Source: Candidatus Nitrotoga sp. SPKER (GTDB lineage: Bacteria; Pseudomonadota; Gammaproteobacteria; Burkholderiales; Gallionellaceae). From it: 47,152 nucleotides of DNA. The notes below the pieces were generated by a model. It searched no databases. It saw only the letters and a program-made list of their open reading frames with translations, and was not told the origin of the DNA. The DNA is taken from NCBI GenBank assembly GCA_003402285.1, contig QFXG01000005.1, positions 1 through 47,152 of the forward strand. The letters run 5' to 3'. The translations under genes were made by a program, and so were the position numbers. This document shows positions 41,384-47,152 of this stretch, piece by piece. Numbering within the stretch: position 1 is the stretch's first letter; the number at the start of each line of letters is the position of its first letter.

Positions 41384-44257
41384 ATGCAAACCTTACGCAG
41401 CATTCGAAAACTTTCCCCATTCATTTTTCTGCTACTGTGTTTGTGCCCGATAAGCAGCCTAGCGGCGGTTAGTAATTTATCCATTTATGGCAATTCCCTG
41501 AATTCGGATTGGTCGAACTGGTCTTGGGACAGCACAATTAATCTAGCTAACACGACGCCTGTGCACAGTGCCAGCAATTCAGTTTCGGTAAAGTACACCG
41601 CCGCGTGGGCGGGGCTGTATCTACATGCTTCGGTTGCTGTCGATACCACTGTGTATGACAGACTGAGTTTCTGGATGTATAGCGGCAATACCGGCAATCA
41701 GCAAATTCAGATTATTGCCAATAGCAACAGTACGAATGCTTATCCGGTCACTGTGTCGGCAGGGACGTGGACACAGGTCGTAATACCGCTGTCGGCACTG
41801 GGCAGTCCTGCTGTGATCACAGATTTATTCTGGCAGGATAGCAAGGGCGCTGTTCAGGATGTTTTTTATCTGGACGATATTGAATTTTTATCCAATGCCA
41901 ACACCCCACCACCTGCTGAAAATGGCCCGACCTTAAACATCAATATGTCGGCACAACGACATACAATCAGTGATGATATTTATGGCATGAATTTTCCTGA
42001 CGAAACGCTAGCGTATGAATTACGCTTGCCCGTTGCCCGCTGGGGCGGCAATGCCACCACCCGTTACAACTGGCAAACCAGTATGAGAAATATCACCAGC
42101 GACTGGTTTTTTGAAAATGTGGTCATTGGCACGGTGGACACCGCCTTGTTGCCCAATAATTCAGCCTCTGACCAGTTTATTGAACAAAATCTACGCACAG
42201 GCACAAAATCTATTATCACCGTGCCTTTAATTGGTTGGACCACCAAGGCATCCAGCCCGCGCACTCACCCTTACGACTGCGCTTTCAAGGTAAGCAAATA
42301 CGGCCAGCAACAGACCACAGATTTTTGGGACAGCAACTGCGGCAACGGTAAATATGCAAATGGCAGTTTGCTCACGGGTAATGACCCGACCGATACCAGT
42401 GCCACCATAACTACCAGCTTTGTGAGCGACTGGATCAACCATCTCAAAAGCAATTACGGCACTGCCGCCAATCAGGGCGTACGTTATTACAATCTCGACA
42501 ATGAGCCTATGCTCTGGAAGAGCACTCACCGCGATATTCACCCCAACGCCGTCACTTACGATGAAATAGGTAATCTTACTTACAGCTATGCCGCCGCTAT
42601 TAAAGCCGCCGATCCCAGTGCGAAAACACTGGGGCCTGTTGTATGGGGCTGGTGTGCTTATTTCTATTCAGCGGCGGACGGCTGTAGCGCAGGTACGGAT
42701 TACAGTTCTCACGGTAACAAAGCATTTGTGGCCTGGTATCTGGAACAAATGCGGGCTTACGAAACCCAGCATAATGTGCGCATACTCGATTATCTTGACC
42801 TGCATTTTTATCCGCAACAAACTGACGTAGCTTTAAGCACGGCGGGCAACGCCGCCAGACAAGCGTTACGACTGCGTTCCACGCGCTCACTTTGGGATAA
42901 TTCTTATGTGGATGAAAGCTGGATTTCAGATTTGCAATCCGGTGGCACGGTCACCCGCCTGATTCCGCGTATGCGCGACTGGGTAGCCACCTACTATCCC
43001 GGCACTAAACTGGCCATAACGGAATACAACTGGGGCGGCTTGGAGGACATTAACGGCGCGTTGACGCAAGCCGATGTGCTGGGAATTTTTGGCCGCGAAG
43101 CACTGGATCTGGCAACCATCTGGGATCCACCTACAACGATGCAACCCGGAGCCTTCGCGTTTCGCATTTACCGCAATTATGACGGTTCAAAAAACGGCTT
43201 TGGTGATACCAGCGTACAGGCCAGCAGTGCCGATCAGGGCGTGATGTCTGTCTACGCCGCCCAGCGCACTAAGGATAATGCCTTGACCGTGATAGTAATC
43301 AATAAAACCGCCAACGAACTAACCAGCGCGCTGTCTATTGCGGGCTTGACCTTGCCAGCAACGGCGGAAATTTATCGTTACAGTGCAAGCAATTTGAACG
43401 CCATCGTAAAACAGGCGGATAAGGCAGTAACGGGGACGAGTTTTAGTGCCGCATTTCCCGCCAACTCCATCACGCTATTTGTACTGAAACCTGAAATATC
43501 CAACAACCACACCCTGACCATCAGCAAAACGGGAACAGGTAGCGGTACAGTAACACCAGATACCGGAATCATTAGCTGGACAGGCAACACCGGTATTTAC
43601 AATTTGATTACACCCGTCACTTTAACCGCCACTGCCGCAACAGGCTCGACATTCAATAGCTGGACTGGTTGCGACAACACACAGGGCGATAGCTGCATAC
43701 TTACCACTGTCGCCAGCAAAAGCGTTGCCGCCCAATTCACGCTTAATACTCATCAGCTCACAGCCAATGCAACAGGCAGCGGCTCTGCCACGATAGTTTC
43801 CAGCACCCGTGGCATTAATTTCAGCTATCCCTCCGTTAAAACGGACGCTGAATCAATCAGCGACGGCAGCGCCATATCGCTAAGCGCGAGCGCACTCAAT
43901 GGCTCTGTCGTGACTTGGTCAGGTGATTGTTCCGTGATTAACGGCGCACTTTGCTCCATTATCAACATGAATACCTCAAAAACCGTCAGCCTCACCGCCA
44001 CTGCCTGTACCTACAGCATCAACCCGAAGTCAAAATCTTTTACCCGCACCGGAGGAAGCGGCACAATAGCTGTAACCGCCTCATCCACGCTGTGTCAATG
44101 GACAGCAAACAGCAATGCCTCCTGGCTTACCGTGCCATACAATTTCATCGGCTCGCAAACGGTCAGCTACACCGTAGAGGCAAACACCCGCTCGCGTACC
44201 CGCAAGACAACCATCTCCGTGGCAGGGAAATCTTTTACAGTAACCCAGGGAAAATAA
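41384..44257 (+). CDS. secreted glycoside hydrolase family 44 with CBM-like, bacterial-repeat and BACON domains
   Basis: The 957-residue protein has a signal peptide (FIFLLLCLCPISSLAA). A beta-sandwich, CBM-like module follows (~30-170; VYDRLSFWMYSGNTGNQQIQ, FYLDDIEFL). A GH44 domain comes next (~180-700), with LPVARWGGNATTRYNWQT, acid/base Glu374 in YYNLDNEPMLW and nucleophile Glu547 in LAITEYNWGG. Then come two Listeria-Bacteroides-type repeats (HTLTISKTGTGSGTVTPDTG; FNSWTGCDNTQGDSCILTTV) and a BACON domain (WTANSNASWLTV, KTTISVAGKSFTVTQ). It should cut beta-1,4-glucans or xyloglucan outside the cell. AAGGAGG fixes the start; the ORF could otherwise begin 8 codons earlier. Confidence 0.9.
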   Translation: MQTLRSIRKLSPFIFLLLCLCPISSLAAVSNLSIYGNSLNSDWSNWSWDSTINLANTTPVHSASNSVSVKYTAAWAGLYLHASVAVDTTVYDRLSFWMYSGNTGNQQIQIIANSNSTNAYPVTVSAGTWTQVVIPLSALGSPAVITDLFWQDSKGAVQDVFYLDDIEFLSNANTPPPAENGPTLNINMSAQRHTISDDIYGMNFPDETLAYELRLPVARWGGNATTRYNWQTSMRNITSDWFFENVVIGTVDTALLPNNSASDQFIEQNLRTGTKSIITVPLIGWTTKASSPRTHPYDCAFKVSKYGQQQTTDFWDSNCGNGKYANGSLLTGNDPTDTSATITTSFVSDWINHLKSNYGTAANQGVRYYNLDNEPMLWKSTHRDIHPNAVTYDEIGNLTYSYAAAIKAADPSAKTLGPVVWGWCAYFYSAADGCSAGTDYSSHGNKAFVAWYLEQMRAYETQHNVRILDYLDLHFYPQQTDVALSTAGNAARQALRLRSTRSLWDNSYVDESWISDLQSGGTVTRLIPRMRDWVATYYPGTKLAITEYNWGGLEDINGALTQADVLGIFGREALDLATIWDPPTTMQPGAFAFRIYRNYDGSKNGFGDTSVQASSADQGVMSVYAAQRTKDNALTVIVINKTANELTSALSIAGLTLPATAEIYRYSASNLNAIVKQADKAVTGTSFSAAFPANSITLFVLKPEISNNHTLTISKTGTGSGTVTPDTGIISWTGNTGIYNLITPVTLTATAATGSTFNSWTGCDNTQGDSCILTTVASKSVAAQFTLNTHQLTANATGSGSATIVSSTRGINFSYPSVKTDAESISDGSAISLSASALNGSVVTWSGDCSVINGALCSIINMNTSKTVSLTATACTYSINPKSKSFTRTGGSGTIAVTASSTLCQWTANSNASWLTVPYNFIGSQTVSYTVEANTRSRTRKTTISVAGKSFTVTQGK

Positions 44258-44310
44258 GTCGTGTAGCGTTTATAGAGGACAAACTCTCACGGCACTTGGT
44301 TAAGGCTATG

Positions 44311-44520
44311 TGAATCGCCCCAGGAATTGAGGAGGCTGATTGGTCAAAATAAAGTGGAATATTACCAATTGAGCCAAGCAAGCGCTGATGGTTAAAAAAG
44401 CACTGGCTGTCTTCAGAATCTCGTTGGCACGGCACAGCTCCTTGATCTCACGCTCCATGGCTTTTACGCGTTCACCTTCAGATATATTTGGAGTCTTAGC
44501 CTATTCCAATCGAGAAGATC
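44311..44520 (-). mobile_element. IS3-family remnant (terminal repeat plus OrfA fragment)
   Basis: TGAATCGCCCCAGGAATTGA (44311-44330) looks like an IS3-type terminal repeat. On the minus strand, about 44389-44500 encodes [20 protein letters not shown] followed by [11 protein letters not shown], the conserved leucine-zipper region of IS3 OrfA. There is no OrfB, so it is a relic. Confidence 0.65.
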
Positions 44521-44794
44521 GGACCGTTTTCTTTGAAGTCGTAAAAACGAATTTACTTGAATAAAAGCACGTCCATAGTACTATCCCGCTTGAGAAATGT
44601 GTACTTCACGAATAGCTGCTCATGGCACATTGTACTCGGTCAACTTCTCAAACTGTCGGCCCCGAAGCGGGCATCCATGATCAAGCGAGATTAATCTGGC
44701 ACGAGCGTCTTGTATGGCCGAAAAGCGCTCGTTCCTTCTAATCCAGCTTCCACTCTAAATATTTAAGACGTGGTACGTCTGTTATCATTACACT
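44521..44794. other. non-coding gap before yheS
   Basis: I see no gene, repeat or RNA here. The yheS promoter must lie in it, but I could not identify it confidently. Confidence 0.4.
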
Positions 44795-46648
44795 ATGCTA
44801 AACATTCAAAATCTGACGTACTTGCAAGGTGGCACAACGCTGTTGCAGCAAGTAAATTTTCAGGCTTACGCCAGTCAACGTATCGGGTTGATAGGCAAAA
44901 ATGGTTGCGGCAAATCTACGCTGTTTCGCCTGATTCGCGGCGAAGTTTTGCCGGATGGCGGCGAAATTTCGCTGCAATCCGGCAAGACAATTGCTTTTGT
45001 CGAGCAGGAAATTGCCAACTCCGATCAACCCGCTTTGGAATTTGTGCTTGACGGCGACGTGGAGCTGCGTGCACTCGAAAAAAATCTGGCACGAGAACAG
45101 CATGATCCAGCCTGGTTCGAGGCTCAGCAGCGCTACGAGGCAATTAATGGCTACGTGGCTAAAGCCCGTGCCGCTCAACTGCTGAACGGATTAGGTTTTG
45201 CCAACGATACGCTGGAGCGCTCAGTCAGCAGCTTTTCCGGGGGTTGGCGCATGCGCTTGAATCTAGCTCGTGCGCTCATGCATAGAGCTGATTTGTTGTT
45301 GCTGGATGAACCCACCAATCACCTCGACCTGGAGGCGATTCTTTGGCTTGAGCAATACCTTGCACGCTATCCCGGCAGCCTGATTCTGATTTCGCATGAT
45401 CGCGAATTTCTCAATGCCTGTGTCAATCGCATTGCTCATGTTCACAACCAAATGATTGATAGCTACACGGGAAACTATGACGATTTCGAACGCGCCCGCG
45501 CCGAGCGCATTGCACAGCAAAATCAGGCTTTTCACCAGCAGCAGGAAAAAATCGCGCACCTGGAAGATTTTGTCCGCCGCTTCAGTGCCAAGGCAACCAA
45601 GGCCAAGCAGGCACAGAGCCGCGTTAAAGCGCTGGAGCGGCTCACGCGCATCGCCCCGGCCCATATAACAGACGGTCATTTCGAGCTGGAGATCGAAGCA
45701 CCGGAGCGTAGCCCAGATTTATTACTGCGTGCCAATAAAATGGGCTTTAGCTATGGTGACAAAGCCCTATTTCATAACGTTGATTTGGCACTGAGAGCGG
45801 GCGCGCGCATTGCCCTGCTGGGGCCGAACGGCGCCGGCAAATCCACCCTGATCAAACTGTTGGTGGGTGAGCTCAAGCCTACCTCAGGCAAGCTGGAAGT
45901 TACGCCCGACATCCGCATCGGTTACTTCGCCCAACATCAGCTGGAAAACCTGGACAGTGCGGCTACGCCTTTGCAACACATGGAAAAGCTGGCGCCCAAA
46001 GTAACGACACTGGCGCTGCGCACCTTTCTTGGCCGCTTTGGTCTGGCTGGAGACAGCGAAGATCGCCCGGTGGCCAGTTTTTCCGGTGGCGAAAAAAGCC
46101 GTTTGGCGCTGGCTCTTTTAGCCTGGCAAAAGCCACATTTATTGTTGCTCGACGAACCCACTAACCATCTCGATCTGGACATGCGCGACGCCCTCACGCT
46201 GGCGCTTGAGGAATACACCGGTGCAGTGGTATTGGTGTCTCATGATCGCAGCCTAATCCGCGCCATAGCCGATGAGTTATGGCTGGTTGCGGATGGCAAT
46301 GCCAAATTGTTTGATGGCGATCTGGAAGACTATAAAAACTGGATTGAAACCCGCCGTCCGCGCGAAACGACTCAAGCTCAACCAGAAAAATCGCGCCCGC
46401 CAACTGTATCCAAGCCAAATAAGAAGGCACTTTTATCGAAACAATCCAAACTCGAAGCTGCCCTCTCAAAAGCACAGGCGGAACTGGCCGAAGTCAACCG
46501 CCAGTTGGCCGATCCAGCCATCTATGTCAATCCTGACCGTGATGAAATCATCAAGCTGAATGCTCTGCATACAGCCTGTGAGAAAAAAGTGGCTGAATTG
46601 GAAGAAAGCTGGCTGGAGCTTGAAATGGTTATGGAAGAAGGCATCTAG
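44795..46648 (+). CDS. yheS: ABC-F ATPase YheS
   Basis: This 617-residue protein has two ABC domains in one chain and no membrane segments. Walker A is GLIGKNGCGKST (34-42) and LLGPNGAGKSTLIKLL; signatures are SFSGGWRMRLNLARAL and SFSGGEKSRLALALL. Walker B is LLLLDEPTNHLDL in both. The ABC-F linker has RRFSAKATKAKQAQSRVKAL. The C-terminus is a Lys/Glu coiled coil (KLEAALSKAQAELAEVNRQL). It closely follows E. coli YheS, including GYFAQHQLE and FDGDLEDYKNW. ABC-F proteins act at the ribosomal E site during stalled or difficult translation. Confidence 0.94.
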   Translation: MLNIQNLTYLQGGTTLLQQVNFQAYASQRIGLIGKNGCGKSTLFRLIRGEVLPDGGEISLQSGKTIAFVEQEIANSDQPALEFVLDGDVELRALEKNLAREQHDPAWFEAQQRYEAINGYVAKARAAQLLNGLGFANDTLERSVSSFSGGWRMRLNLARALMHRADLLLLDEPTNHLDLEAILWLEQYLARYPGSLILISHDREFLNACVNRIAHVHNQMIDSYTGNYDDFERARAERIAQQNQAFHQQQEKIAHLEDFVRRFSAKATKAKQAQSRVKALERLTRIAPAHITDGHFELEIEAPERSPDLLLRANKMGFSYGDKALFHNVDLALRAGARIALLGPNGAGKSTLIKLLVGELKPTSGKLEVTPDIRIGYFAQHQLENLDSAATPLQHMEKLAPKVTTLALRTFLGRFGLAGDSEDRPVASFSGGEKSRLALALLAWQKPHLLLLDEPTNHLDLDMRDALTLALEEYTGAVVLVSHDRSLIRAIADELWLVADGNAKLFDGDLEDYKNWIETRRPRETTQAQPEKSRPPTVSKPNKKALLSKQSKLEAALSKAQAELAEVNRQLADPAIYVNPDRDEIIKLNALHTACEKKVAELEESWLELEMVMEEGI

Positions 46649-46818
46649 CTCCGCCCCTTAATCCCAGATTGTCCATTAAAAATTCTGCGGAGTAGTGTTG
46701 TCATTGTTCCGGACCTTAGCCAATATTGTTCAAACATTGTTCAATAAACTGTTTTCAAATAAAAAAATACATTATCCTCGTCATTCCCGCGCAGGCGCAC
46801 TACTGTCCGGAATAAATT
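46649..46818. other. AT-rich gap with IS-end-like sequences
   Basis: TTGTTCCGGAC (46704-46714) and GTCCGGAATAA (46805-46815) are near-inverted copies flanking ~90 nt. The inner part ends with CGTCATTCCCGCGCAGGCG, typical of a dispersed palindrome. They may mark the end of the adjoining IS4-type element. Confidence 0.35.
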
Positions 46819-47151
46819 TCATGCGAACAATCCTCCCTGCCGTGCAGCGAATTCCGTCATGCTCTCTCTGCGCCGCCAGTAACGCTCAGCCTCGGCGGAT
46901 GGACGTTGAAACAGTGTGGCACGAATCTCGGCAAGCAATATCCACAGGCTACCGCCGTAGCTTTGAGTTTTGCGATAGATCGCCAGCAACAGGTAAGTAA
47001 TCAACGCGGGGAGTATCTGGATGCGTACCGCGTTCTCGCTGTGCCCCAAAAAACGCTTGATCTTCAGGTGCTGCTTGATCCACTTGAAGAACAGCTCGAT
47101 ACCCCAGCGTTCTTTGTAGCGGCGCGCGATGACCGCCGCCGGACTGATGAA
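46819..47151 (-). CDS. IS4-family transposase, C-terminal part (runs off window)
   Basis: Open from the window edge on the minus strand, the frame reads FISPAAVIARRYKERWGIEL, FFKWIKQHLKIKRFLG and HSENAVRIQILPALITYLLL. This contains the YREK-like catalytic Glu region (RRYKERWGIELFFKWIKQ) of IS4/DDE transposases. It ends RRESMTEFAARQGGLFA. About 110 residues are visible; the N-terminus lies beyond 47152. An apparent start at 47049 is only an internal TTG. Confidence 0.85.
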   Translation of the reverse strand, partial: FISPAAVIARRYKERWGIELFFKWIKQHLKIKRFLGHSENAVRIQILPALITYLLLAIYRKTQSYGGSLWILLAEIRATLFQRPSAEAERYWRRRESMTEFAARQGGLFA

Positions 47152-47152
47152 G

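Noticed and set aside
41218-41472. 84-codon frame before the GH44 gene
   Set aside because: It overlaps the GH44 signal peptide in another frame, and the strong AAGGAGG site serves ATG 41384.
1-47152. CRISPR arrays, tRNA and rRNA genes
   Set aside because: No regularly spaced short repeats, cloverleaf genes or rRNA signatures were seen; the tonB repeats are coding and contiguous.

Overview
This window is a bacterial chromosome segment of moderate GC. Its gene content points to a betaproteobacterium, most likely of the Nitrosomonadales type. That placement is inferred from the yhdP-nit-tldD cluster divergent from glnE, the aroE-mtgA pair, fghA-adhC, DUF1853 and the style of the proteins. No rRNA or tRNA was found to fix the taxonomy.

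Left accessory region (1-7200). Two Rhs modules share a nearly identical core (1-641 and 4210-4850). The match stops at the DPxG motif, after which each has its own toxin tip and an overlapping immunity-type gene: a three-helix membrane protein (1112-1453) and a lipoprotein (5219-5575). The second core has a truncated 5' end and an in-frame stop. A third shred of Rhs core lies at 7074-7173. Between and after these sit a frameshifted IS110-family transposase, a RelE/ParE-type toxin with a ribbon-helix-helix antitoxin, a hidden IS110 C-terminal remnant and a prlF-yhaV toxin-antitoxin pair.

Housekeeping core (7204-37537). Going right, this holds a cation exchanger, murJ, an FAD dehydrogenase, and a plus-strand block with a DUF3617 protein, a D,D-carboxypeptidase and a TMTC-like membrane protein. 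A lipoprotein, aroE-mtgA and a Sel1-repeat lipoprotein follow. Next are a tonB-exbB-exbD operon with an unusually long repeat-rich TonB, thiO, HU, adhC-fghA for formaldehyde detoxification, ilvD, yhdP-nit-tldD and glnE.

Retron island (about 37540-40110). Between glnE and a DUF1853 gene lies an AT-rich, complete type II-A (Ec86/Eco1-like) retron. It comprises a promoter, an msr-msd RNA of about 184 nt bounded by 11-nt complementary a1/a2 ends, a nucleoside-deoxyribosyltransferase-like plus winged-helix effector, and a retron reverse transcriptase with NAxxH, YADD and ITG motifs. The effector and reverse transcriptase genes overlap by ATGA. This is the strongest candidate for an exciting system here: a predicted abortive anti-phage defence whose RNA gene is easily hidden by an over-extended effector ORF.

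Right end (40143-47152). DUF1853, a secreted multidomain GH44 glycoside hydrolase, an IS3 remnant, the ABC-F protein YheS and the C-terminal part of an IS4-type transposase that runs off the window.
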